Assembly: GCA_964534995.1 (NCBI GenBank)
Contig: CAZHSC010000066.1
Span: forward strand, 1 to 20,176
DNA length: 20,176 nt
From: JAJTFW01 sp964534995
GTDB lineage: Bacteria; Bacteroidota; Bacteroidia; AKYH767-A; OLB10
Reading direction: 5' to 3'
Within the stretch, counting starts at the first letter, position 1, and every line of letters begins with the position of its first letter. Both the position numbers and the translations under genes were made by a program. The notes under the pieces are model-generated. The model was not told where the DNA came from. It made no database searches and saw only the letters and a program-made list of their open reading frames with translations. Below, piece after piece: positions 7,466 to 14,367 of the stretch.

Positions 7466-8983
7466 CTATTCAAACAAAGCTGGAATATTCAGTCTTTTCA
7501 ACTCGATGGTTCCCAGGCGTATGGTAGGGATACCATCTTTACCGGTGTAAGCAGTATCAGGATTGATATCCTTCCGGATCATTTCATGCAATGTGGATGA
7601 TACCATCCAGTGGTAAAATCTGTATTCACTGTACAACTCAAATGTACCATCCGGTTTGGTAGATGTAACATGGTGATTGATCCACCATTCGTCCCAGGCG
7701 AGGATGCCGCCTCCGTCGATAGGTTTTCCATCTTCATCTACCAGGCGCCCGCTTAGCCTGAACGCGTTATTTGAACTGAAATTATAGTAGTTGTCAGGAC
7801 ATTCACAAGGCCCGCGTTTCTGTGAAACATCAAATTCACCTATGGTTTTTGTTACCGGTTTTGGGGTTCCGTGAACCGTTTCTCCTTTACTGGTTTTTGT
7901 TTCCCCGTTCCGGTTTACCACACCCAGAAAATTTTGATGATAGCTGCCCCAGTCCACGTCTTTATATTGCCACCATGAATAGCCCATGCCTCCGCAATTA
8001 AGGTTTTGCAGAAGTGTCTTTTCGGCGAATTTCACCTGATTTTCGTAGGGGATGGAGTCATTGTTCGATGGAATACCGGTTTCGCCTATTATCCAGGGTT
8101 TCTTAACATACCTGTAGTACCAGTATAATTCATTTCTTACCTGATCAGGTTCATATTCATAAGGGTGGAAGGAAATAAAATCAACATTCATCAGGTTAGG
8201 GTCCCATTCATAAACCTCCCGCTGGCAGGCAAGGCCGATGGTGGTGAGATGATGCGGCGCATGCTTTTTAACGATGTTCTGCCAATGCCTGGTGATATAA
8301 TATACCTCTTCCTTTTTGCGGGCAAGGGAGTCGAAATACAATGGTTCATTGAAAAAATCATAGGCCATGATAGACGTATTTTCTTTAAAACGCTCAGTCA
8401 GTCTGGCCAGATGCTTCTCAGTTTCGGGAGCTTCATGAAAAAGTTTGGTGGTAAATATCGCTTTAAGTCCCGCTTCCTTTACAAGTTGCAGCAGGTCATC
8501 AATGGCCTTGAAATATTTTCTATAATCCTCATCGCTTTGCAGGTACAGGCAGTAGTTGTAATTATTGCCGTACATGGCCTTGAAGTTTATCCTTCCGGTA
8601 TATTTATCCCTGATCTCAGGCTCTCCTATGCCTACAATTCTGAGTGTGTTGAAACCCATGTCCCGGACCAGGTTAAAGTGTGCCCTGAGATCGGCAATAC
8701 TGGAATCACGGCTTTCATAATGATATACTGAATTTGGGGAGTAACCGACAAAAATCGCAGGCCACATGACGGTATCATTCATGCGCAGGGATACAACAAA
8801 ATTGATCACTTTGGGATAAAACATCGTATCTTCCAGCATAAACTGATTGTCCTTAATGGATACATAATGCGGGTCGGCTTTGATGTCGGGTGACAGAATG
8901 ATTTGATTTTTCCGGTGTTCAAGGAAAAAGTAAGTGATGCCGATGGAACAGATGATAATAAAAGCCGTCAGGATGTATTTCAT
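7466..8983 (-). CDS. Membrane-anchored glycoside hydrolase-like protein (clan A TIM barrel)
   Basis: 505 residues. Residues 3-21 form an uncleaved-looking signal anchor followed by HRKNQ, so the catalytic part should face the periplasm. Residues about 75-370 look like a GH-A clan barrel (GH5/GH2-like). YDFFNEPLYF supplies the acid/base Glu213 and WIIGETGIPS the nucleophile Glu301, with SFHPYEYEP and YSWWQYKDVDWG in the usual late-strand positions. After residue 405, RLSGRLVDEDGKPIDGGG and TSTKPDGTFELYS look like a carboxypeptidase-regulatory-like beta-sandwich. It may trim the glycan made by the neighbouring transferases, or act on mannan or glucan. Specificity is not visible. The gene is divergent from the methyltransferase at 9232 and converges with the 5477 gene at a 3-bp distance. 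Confidence 0.7.
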   Translation of the reverse strand: MKYILTAFIIICSIGITYFFLEHRKNQIILSPDIKADPHYVSIKDNQFMLEDTMFYPKVINFVVSLRMNDTVMWPAIFVGYSPNSVYHYESRDSSIADLRAHFNLVRDMGFNTLRIVGIGEPEIRDKYTGRINFKAMYGNNYNYCLYLQSDEDYRKYFKAIDDLLQLVKEAGLKAIFTTKLFHEAPETEKHLARLTERFKENTSIMAYDFFNEPLYFDSLARKKEEVYYITRHWQNIVKKHAPHHLTTIGLACQREVYEWDPNLMNVDFISFHPYEYEPDQVRNELYWYYRYVKKPWIIGETGIPSNNDSIPYENQVKFAEKTLLQNLNCGGMGYSWWQYKDVDWGSYHQNFLGVVNRNGETKTSKGETVHGTPKPVTKTIGEFDVSQKRGPCECPDNYYNFSSNNAFRLSGRLVDEDGKPIDGGGILAWDEWWINHHVTSTKPDGTFELYSEYRFYHWMVSSTLHEMIRKDINPDTAYTGKDGIPTIRLGTIELKRLNIPALFE

Positions 8984-9053
8984 AATGTCTGATTAAATTT
9001 TCTGTCAGGCGTTTTTATTTTCTCTCTTTATGATGGTCATATCTGCCAGGCGG

Positions 9054-9061
9054 CAAACTTA
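9054..9061 (-). promoter_or_regulatory. Candidate -7 box for the glycoside hydrolase gene
   Basis: On the minus strand this is TAAGTTTG, matching TAnnTTTG, about 70 bp before the hydrolase ATG. No TTTG is seen at the proper distance further upstream. Confidence 0.35.
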
Positions 9062-9137
9062 AACAATAACCTTTTACCCGCTGCTGATACCCTTTCTCCT
9101 CACAACGATTCAAAGAAAAAGATTTGGCTCAAGGCAC

Positions 9138-9156
9138 TGTAAAGCAATACTTTACA
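9138..9156. promoter_or_regulatory. Inverted repeat between divergent genes
   Basis: TGTAAAG (9138-9144) and CTTTACA (9150-9156) are perfect reverse complements separated by CAATA. The site lies between the divergent hydrolase and methyltransferase genes and their two -7 boxes, so it could be an operator. The rest of the 248-bp divergent spacer shows no other structure. Confidence 0.3.
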
Positions 9157-9208
9157 AAGTACTGTTGCGTAGGTGCTGCGGCGCAAAGATTCCTTTGGGA
9201 AGAATAAT

Positions 9209-9216
9209 TACCTTTG
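9209..9216 (+). promoter_or_regulatory. Candidate -7 box for the 9232 methyltransferase operon
   Basis: TACCTTTG matches TAnnTTTG exactly. It lies 15 bp before the ATG, implying a very short leader. No -33 TTTG is seen at 19-21 bp upstream. Confidence 0.45.
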
Positions 9217-9231
9217 CAATCCTTTTAAAAA

Positions 9232-10101
9232 ATGACAGTAGAGAAATTCTTTGATTTATTTCTGGAGGAGCTGAAAGGCAATGAAAACCTGTGGTCGTAT
9301 TATAAGTACCATACCGATACCGGCAGTTTTTTATTCCGAAAAGCCTATTTCTGTCAACGACTGCAGTACATTGCCGATCATATTAGCGGTAAAGATTCCG
9401 CTACCTGGGATCTTGGCTGTGGATACGGAACTACCGCTTTATTTTTAGTCCTCAACGGTTATAAAGTGCATGGAACCACGCTTGAATTTTATTACAAAGA
9501 GATACCGAAACGCGTGGAGTACTGGTCGCAGTTTGGCGACGTTTCAGGCTTTACCTATGATTATGAAGACCTCTTTGATCCGGAAGTAAAAAGGAGCGTA
9601 TTTGATTACATCATTGTGCAGGATACCCTGCATCACCTGGAGCCGCTGCAGCAGGCTTTGAAAATTCTGCATGATCACCTGAAACCGGAAGGAGAAATGG
9701 TGGTGATAGAGGAAAACGGGAGCAATATCATTCAGTCTTTAAAGTTATACCGGCAGCGAGGTAACAAGCGCATCATTGAATTTTATGATGAGCGCTTAAA
9801 GAAAACCATTCTGCTCGGTAATGAAAATATACGCTCGCTGAATCATTGGAAGAAGGAGATGGAATTACAGCGGTTGCAGGTGGACCTTAACAGTGTGCAA
9901 TACATACGTGCCTATCCGCCTTTATTGTTCAATACTTTCGGTTATCAGAAAGCGATCAACAAGGAGCAGAGATGGTGGAGATCCAATGCTTTTATCCGGG
10001 ATTATTTTTTCTTCGGCATCAACTTTATCGTTAAACGAAGCGCACAGCCTGCTAAAACAGGTTTGCATACAGTGGCCGGCTCCGGTCATTCCTCATTCTG
10101 A
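9232..10101 (+). CDS. Class I SAM-dependent methyltransferase
   Basis: 289 residues. The SAM-binding motif I is WDLGCGYGTTALFLVLNGYK, with Asp60 starting the glycine loop. It is followed by YIIVQDTLHHLEPL (motif IV/V region) and LKPEGEMVVIEENG (motif VI region), the layout of small-molecule or lipid methyltransferases. Its stop overlaps the start of the GT2 gene by one base (TGATG at 10099-10103), so the two are translationally coupled. That suggests its substrate belongs to the same glycan or lipid-linked sugar pathway. The substrate is not identifiable. The C-terminal 100 residues are basic and contain aromatic stretches (RWWRSNAFIRDYFFFGINF), perhaps for membrane contact. Confidence 0.8.
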   Translation: MTVEKFFDLFLEELKGNENLWSYYKYHTDTGSFLFRKAYFCQRLQYIADHISGKDSATWDLGCGYGTTALFLVLNGYKVHGTTLEFYYKEIPKRVEYWSQFGDVSGFTYDYEDLFDPEVKRSVFDYIIVQDTLHHLEPLQQALKILHDHLKPEGEMVVIEENGSNIIQSLKLYRQRGNKRIIEFYDERLKKTILLGNENIRSLNHWKKEMELQRLQVDLNSVQYIRAYPPLLFNTFGYQKAINKEQRWWRSNAFIRDYFFFGINFIVKRSAQPAKTGLHTVAGSGHSSF

Positions 10102-10823
10102 TGTCTATGCCCCAGAAACTTTCCGTCATCATACCTGCCTACAACGAAGCAAGAACCATTCATTTGATTCTCGACAAAATCCGTGTGGTGCAATTGCCGG
10201 AAGGGATGGAGATGGAAGTGATTGTGGTAAACGATTTTTCAAGCGATGCCACGCTGGATGCATTGGATAAGTACAAAACATCGCACCCCGGTTTCCGGCT
10301 TCTTGTTTTTTCACAGCCCCGCAACATGGGCAAAGGGGCTGCGCTGCACAGAGGGATCAGGGAGGCGGGTGGCGATTATGTCATCATCCAGGATGCCGAC
10401 CTTGAGTACGATCCTTCCGAATACAGCCGGTTGCTGCAACCCATCCTCGACGGCTTTGCCGATGTAGTGTATGGCTCCCGCTTTATCGGTGGCAGGCCGC
10501 ACCGCATTTTATTTTTCTGGCATACCATCGGAAATAAATTTCTGACCTTCCTTTCCAATATGTTTACTAATATGAACATTACGGATATGGAAACCTGTTA
10601 TAAACTTTTCAAAAGGGAAATTATTCAATCGTTACAGTTAAAAGAAAACCGCTTTGGCTTTGAACCGGAAGTGACAGCGAAAATTGCACGTATACCGAAT
10701 GTACGTATTTACGAAGTGGGTATCTCTTATTACGGAAGGACCTACGCGGAGGGGAAGAAAATCAACTGGAAGGATGGCTTCAGGGCCATTTACTGCATAT
10801 TAAAATACAACCTTTTTAAATAG
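10101..10823 (+). CDS. GT2 glycosyltransferase, polyprenyl-phosphate sugar synthase-like
   Basis: 240 residues with a GT-A fold of family 2. KLSVIIPAYNEARTI is at the N-terminus, VIVVNDFSSDATLD forms the nucleotide-binding loop, NMGKGAALHRGI is the conserved helix, and VIIQDADLEYDP carries the DxD metal site. SRFIGG and TDMETCYKLFKREI are the pattern of dolichol-phosphate mannose synthase (DPM1-like) proteins. It lacks the C-terminal membrane helices of ArnC/GtrB types, and the tail ends in a basic segment. It likely transfers a hexose from a nucleotide sugar to polyprenyl phosphate at the inner face of the membrane, giving donors for the GT-C proteins nearby (inference). It is coupled to the upstream methyltransferase by a one-base overlap. 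Confidence 0.85.
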   Translation: MSMPQKLSVIIPAYNEARTIHLILDKIRVVQLPEGMEMEVIVVNDFSSDATLDALDKYKTSHPGFRLLVFSQPRNMGKGAALHRGIREAGGDYVIIQDADLEYDPSEYSRLLQPILDGFADVVYGSRFIGGRPHRILFFWHTIGNKFLTFLSNMFTNMNITDMETCYKLFKREIIQSLQLKENRFGFEPEVTAKIARIPNVRIYEVGISYYGRTYAEGKKINWKDGFRAIYCILKYNLFK

Positions 10824-10899
10824 CACTGGAATTTTGCAGCATGAGTTTCACGGCCAGCTTACAGCTTAACACATCAACCTACCTTCCGTTACCACCCGC

Positions 10900-11622
10900 A
10901 TGAGCTCCTTCCATTTTAAAGAAATTGACCCGGAGGGGCTGCATACCCTCGAGGCCATCAGCACGGCCGGGCGATTCAACCGATGGATGTTTGAGCAGGT
11001 TCAGCCCTATATGCGCGGGCGCATTCTGGAAGTAGGCAGTGGCATTGGTAACATCTCGCAGTTCTTTATTGAACAGGCAGCCGATATTACACTCAGCGAC
11101 CTGCGCGAAAATTATTGTGAAGCCCTTCGTCACCATTTTCCCGGCCGGGAAGTATTGAACCTCGATCTGGTACATCCCGCTTTTCATCAGCAGTATGCCG
11201 CTTTGCTGGGTCATTTTGACAGTGCCTTCGCTTTGAATGTAGTGGAGCACATTGATGATGACGGTCTGGCGCTCAAAAACATGTCGGCCCTGCTAAAACC
11301 GGGAGGGAGGATGCTCATCCTTGTTCCGGCTGTGCCGCTTCTTTATAATCAGATCGACAGGGGCCTTTATCATTACCGCAGATACCGGATGAAGCAATTG
11401 CTGCAGTTGTTTGCCGGCTGCCGGCTGGAAGTGGAACAACACTGGCACTTCAATGCCCTGGGCATCCCTGCCTGGATTACCGGCGGATGGCTGATGCGCA
11501 AAAAGGAAATTGAAAAAGGGCAGATGAATGCCTATGATAAATTGGTTCCCTTTGCCCGCATTTTAGATAAGTTAACTTTTAACCGAATTGGCCTTTCCGT
11601 AATTGCTGTAGGTACGAAGTGA
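10900..11622 (+). CDS. Class I SAM-dependent methyltransferase
   Basis: 240 residues. Motif I is GRILEVGSGIGNISQFF (about residues 40-56), DITLSDLRENY is motif II with the ribose-binding Asp, FALNVVEHIDDD lies in the motif IV/V region, and LLKPGGRMLILVPAVP follows. The RGLYHYRRY segment after it is typical of methyltransferases next to GT2 genes in Bacteroidota. The gene follows the GT2 gene after 76 bp in the same direction, probably in one operon. It differs from the methyltransferase at 9232 and is not an obvious recent duplicate. The substrate is unknown, perhaps a polyprenyl or glycan intermediate. Confidence 0.8.
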   Translation: MSSFHFKEIDPEGLHTLEAISTAGRFNRWMFEQVQPYMRGRILEVGSGIGNISQFFIEQAADITLSDLRENYCEALRHHFPGREVLNLDLVHPAFHQQYAALLGHFDSAFALNVVEHIDDDGLALKNMSALLKPGGRMLILVPAVPLLYNQIDRGLYHYRRYRMKQLLQLFAGCRLEVEQHWHFNALGIPAWITGGWLMRKKEIEKGQMNAYDKLVPFARILDKLTFNRIGLSVIAVGTK

Positions 11623-11635
11623 TGATTACCCGCTA

Positions 11636-11698
11636 CGCTGGGGGGCATGAGCTGCGCTCATTGGGAGGAGGAGAGGATCATCTCGTCTACGACGAGAT
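11636..11698. repeat. GC-rich repeat and hairpins flanking the S23 gene (left side)
   Basis: CGCTGGGGGG at 11636-11645 is the reverse complement of CCCCCCAGCG found twice on the other side of the S23 gene. Next come two hairpins: ATGAGC/GCTCAT (11647-11652 with 11656-11661) and ATCTCGTC/GACGAGAT (11680-11687 with 11691-11698, 3-base loop). The second sits between the ends of two converging genes but has no T-run, so it is a REP-like element or a weak bidirectional terminator. Confidence 0.6.
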
Positions 11699-11717
11699 TC
11701 GGAGGAATTGGATTAAA

Positions 11718-12074
11718 TCAATCTGTTTGAAACTTATTGAGTAACCCATTCAATTGAATGGTGATCATTTCTGTTTTTTCCAGGAGTTTTATAAGAGATT
11801 CCTCGGCAATAAATTCAAGGTCGCATGAAATGATGAAAAGTGTTTCCAGTTCAAAGGCGGAACCACGGGCAATGGTTAAAAATCTGGAGGAGTCTTTTTT
11901 TGTTTTCCGGCCCATTCCTTCGCTTATATTAGCAGGTATTGAGACCGAAGCCCTTTTAATTTGTTGCCTTAAACCAAATATTTCCTCTTTCGGAAAAGAC
12001 TTTGTTATTTGATAAACCTCTTTCACCAACATTCTTGCATTTTGCCAAACCACTAATTTATGATGAGCTCTCAT
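11718..12074 (-). CDS. Four-helix bundle protein of the S23 / 23S rRNA intervening-sequence family
   Basis: 118 residues from the ATG at 12074. A TTG six codons upstream is possible, but family members begin just before the HHKLVVWQ stretch. The signature is clear: KLVVWQNARMLVKEVYQIT, FPKEEIFGLRQQIKRASVS, IPANISEGMGRK, FLTIARGSAFELET. This is the all-helical fold related to Avd of diversity-generating retroelements and to proteins encoded inside some 23S rRNA genes; its cellular role is not established. Here it is a lone gene between inverted GC-rich repeats, in the spacer before the ribosomal operon rather than inside an rRNA gene. Confidence 0.85.
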   Translation of the reverse strand: MRAHHKLVVWQNARMLVKEVYQITKSFPKEEIFGLRQQIKRASVSIPANISEGMGRKTKKDSSRFLTIARGSAFELETLFIISCDLEFIAEESLIKLLEKTEMITIQLNGLLNKFQTD

Positions 12075-12245
12075 CCTTATTGTCTGATGCAATATTAATC
12101 CTGGTTATTGTCATATCCCTTTTACAAGCATTTATATTCGTTTAATAATATTATATTATTGATAATTAATACCATGTGTGTTTTTGCTTAACCCGAAAGG
12201 TTTGCCATTTTTGTTGAAAACGTCCCATGTATCATACGAAGCGTT

Positions 12246-12283
12246 CCCCCCAGCGAGCAAAGCGAGCGATCCTCCCCCCAGCG
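12246..12283. repeat. GC-rich repeat flanking the S23 gene (right side)
   Basis: CCCCCCAGCG occurs at 12246-12255 and again at 12274-12283, separated by AGCAAAGCGAGCGATCCT. It is the inverted counterpart of 11636-11645. The AT-rich stretch 12093-12245 and 12284-12395 otherwise holds nothing I can name. Confidence 0.6.
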
Positions 12284-12395
12284 AAGTGCCCTAAATTCCA
12301 ATTACAGGAAAATTCCCATTTCGAGAACTAACATTTTCTTGTTCATGACGCTTTTAATCAACTAATTAACAGCATATTAAAAATTGTTAATTCTA

Positions 12396-12426
12396 TTTGT
12401 AAATCGAAATAGAATGTCTAATTTTG
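12396..12426 (+). promoter_or_regulatory. Bacteroidota-type promoter of the rplM operon
   Basis: TTTG (12396-12399) and TAATTTTG (12419-12426) are separated by 19 bp, a full match to the -33/-7 consensus of the primary sigma factor in this phylum. Transcription would start near 12433, leaving a leader of about 30 nt before the GTG start of rplM. Confidence 0.8.
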
Positions 12427-12463
12427 CCCTCCCATTGAAAAACACAATTCTAATTTATATACC

Positions 12464-12913
12464 GTGGATACGCTAAGTTACAAAACCGTATCGGCTAATG
12501 CCAAAACCGTTACCAAGGAGTGGGTGGTACTGGATGCGAAGGACCAGGTGCTGGGCCGTTTCGCTTCTCAGGCCGCTATGATGCTTCGTGGTAAGCATAA
12601 AGCCAATTACACCCCGCACGCAGATTGCGGCGACAATGTTATCATTATAAACGCGGATAAGATCCGTCTTACCGGCCGTAAATGGACCGAGCGGGAGTAC
12701 GTTTCTCATACCGGATATCCCGGTGGACAGCGTTTTGTAACTCCTGCCAAGCTGATTGTGCAGAAGCCTACCATGGTGGTAGAGAAAGCGATTTATGGTA
12801 TGCTTCCGAAGAACCGTCTCGGAAATGCTATCAAAGGCAACCTCTTCATTTATGCAGGCGCCGAGCATCCTCATGCCGCCCAGCAGCCCAAAGCGGTAAC
12901 ATTAAAGTACTGA
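12464..12913 (+). CDS. rplM: 50S ribosomal protein L13
   Basis: 149 residues. The N-terminus MDTLSYKTVSANAKTVTKEW is the one found in Bacteroidota L13, which supports the GTG start at 12464. Conserved stretches follow: VLDAKDQVLGRFAS, LLRGKHK-type MLRGKHKANYTP, DCGDNVIIINADKI, HTGYPGGQR and GMLPKNRLG. It is an early-assembling large-subunit protein bound to 23S rRNA. It is the first gene of the unit, with rpsI starting 10 bp after its stop. An intact, ordinary gene. Confidence 0.97.
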   Translation: MDTLSYKTVSANAKTVTKEWVVLDAKDQVLGRFASQAAMMLRGKHKANYTPHADCGDNVIIINADKIRLTGRKWTEREYVSHTGYPGGQRFVTPAKLIVQKPTMVVEKAIYGMLPKNRLGNAIKGNLFIYAGAEHPHAAQQPKAVTLKY

Positions 12914-12923
12914 TCACAGAAAC

Positions 12924-13310
12924 ATGGAAATTACACATACCATAGGTCGCCGTAAGACCGCCGTTGCCCGCGTTTATGTTCAACCCGGTAACGGTACCAT
13001 CACAGTAAATAACAAGGATTTCAAGGAGTATTTCCCGACATTGCCATTGCAAAACCTGCTGTTGCAGGCTTTCGATTTGTCCAAAACCAGGGATCAGTAC
13101 GACGTAAACGTAAATGTTTTCGGCGGTGGCTTCAATGGCCAGGCGGAAGCTATCCGCATGGCACTGGCCAGGGCTCTTTGTAAAATCAACGCCGAATTTC
13201 GCCCGGTTTTAAAGGCGAATGGATTGATGACCCGTGACCCGCGCATGGTTGAACGTAAGAAGTTCGGTCAGCGCAAAGCCCGTCGTCGCTTCCAGTTCAG
13301 TAAACGTTAA
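12924..13310 (+). CDS. rpsI: 30S ribosomal protein S9
   Basis: 128 residues, normal length. GRRKTAVARVYVQPGNG at the start and the basic end KKFGQRKARRRFQFSKR are diagnostic; the C-terminal KR tail reaches the ribosomal P-site. GGGFNGQAEAIRMALARAL is the conserved core. It sits directly after rplM, as in most bacteria, and is separated from rpsB by 76 bp that contain a strong hairpin. Confidence 0.97.
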   Translation: MEITHTIGRRKTAVARVYVQPGNGTITVNNKDFKEYFPTLPLQNLLLQAFDLSKTRDQYDVNVNVFGGGFNGQAEAIRMALARALCKINAEFRPVLKANGLMTRDPRMVERKKFGQRKARRRFQFSKR

Positions 13311-13326
13311 TCCATCCGGTATAAAC

Positions 13327-13348
13327 TCCCTGCCACGAGTGGCAGGGA
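13327..13348 (+). promoter_or_regulatory. Hairpin between rpsI and rpsB
   Basis: TCCCTGCCA (13327-13335) pairs perfectly with TGGCAGGGA (13340-13348) across the loop CGAG, 38 bp before the rpsB ATG. No T-run follows, so it is not a classical terminator. It may be an RNA-processing site, a partial attenuator, or a leader element for S2 autogenous control. Confidence 0.55.
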
Positions 13349-13386
13349 AGATACGCCACCACCCTATTACAAAAACAATCAGCGTA

Positions 13387-14238
13387 ATGATCAACGTAAC
13401 GCAAGAAGAACTCCTTAATGCAGGTGTCCATTTTGGTCACCTCAAGCGCAAGTGGAATCCCAAAATGGCTCCTTATATCTTCATGGAGCGCAATGGCATT
13501 CATATCATCGATCTGAATAAAACCCATGCTAAACTGGAAGAAGCTGCCGCGGCAGTGAAGCAAATCGCGAAGTCAGGAAAGAAAATCCTCTTTGTGGCCA
13601 CCAAGAAGCAAGCCAAGGAAATTATCGCCGGTGCCGCCAAATCAGTGAACATGCCATACATCACGGAGCGCTGGCCCGGTGGTATGCTCACGAATTTCGC
13701 TACCCAGCGTAAGTCGGTGAAGAAAATGACTTCCCTCGACAAAATGCTGAGCGATGGCACAGTTGAGAATCTCTCCAAAAAAGAAAGACTTATGATGGGC
13801 CGTCAGAAATCCAAAATGGAGAAACTGCTCGGATCAATCGCTGACCTCAACCGTCTACCGGCTGCCCTCTTTATTGTGGATACCGTGAAGGAGCATATTG
13901 CTGTAGATGAGGCTATCAAATTGGGAATTCCTACTATTGCCATCAACGATACCAATAGCGATCCTTCCATCATCGATTTTCCGATTCCTGCCAACGACGA
14001 TGCCAGTAAGTCCATTGAACTGATCATAAATGTGATGGTGAAAGCGGTGGAAGAAGGTCTGGCCGAACGTAAGGTAGACAAAGAACAGGAGCGTGAGCGC
14101 GAAGCCGCATCGGAAGAAGAAGCGGAAGAGCGTAAAATGGTTGCCGTAAGCGATGAAGAAGGAGGAGAGGGAGAAGGACAAAGCAGTCCTAAGCCTGCCG
14201 GCAGCGGTCGCCCACGTAAAAGCGGTCCCAGAAAGTAA
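13387..14238 (+). CDS. rpsB: 30S ribosomal protein S2
   Basis: 283 residues from the ATG at 13387. The frame is open further upstream across the rpsI end, but the family N-terminus is MINVTQEELLNAGVHFGHLK, so the longer reading is not used. Conserved stretches are RKWNPKMAPYIF, ERWPGGMLTNF and the NDTNSDP loop. The last roughly 55 residues are a charged, low-complexity tail rich in Glu, Arg, Gly and Lys, longer than the 241-residue E. coli protein; such tails are known in this phylum. tsf follows after 129 bp, in which I see no clear signal. Confidence 0.96.
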   Translation: MINVTQEELLNAGVHFGHLKRKWNPKMAPYIFMERNGIHIIDLNKTHAKLEEAAAAVKQIAKSGKKILFVATKKQAKEIIAGAAKSVNMPYITERWPGGMLTNFATQRKSVKKMTSLDKMLSDGTVENLSKKERLMMGRQKSKMEKLLGSIADLNRLPAALFIVDTVKEHIAVDEAIKLGIPTIAINDTNSDPSIIDFPIPANDDASKSIELIINVMVKAVEEGLAERKVDKEQEREREAASEEEAEERKMVAVSDEEGGEGEGQSSPKPAGSGRPRKSGPRK

Positions 14239-14367
14239 AAACCAGCGGGAGATTTACCAGCCGCCCGGGTGTAATGGAGAGAGGAATACTGTTCCAGAAA
14301 TACCCATCGCCGGCAGGTGAAGAAGGGGGATCCCCAACAATGAAATCAAAAAAATTATAAGATAAAA

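Noticed and set aside
8165..8731. 188-residue plus-strand frame
   Set aside because: Shadow of the glycoside hydrolase gene on the other strand; no recognisable features.
13234..13386. Upstream extension of the rpsB frame over rpsI
   Set aside because: It overlaps the rpsI end in another frame, and the S2 family start MINVTQEELLNAG is at 13387.
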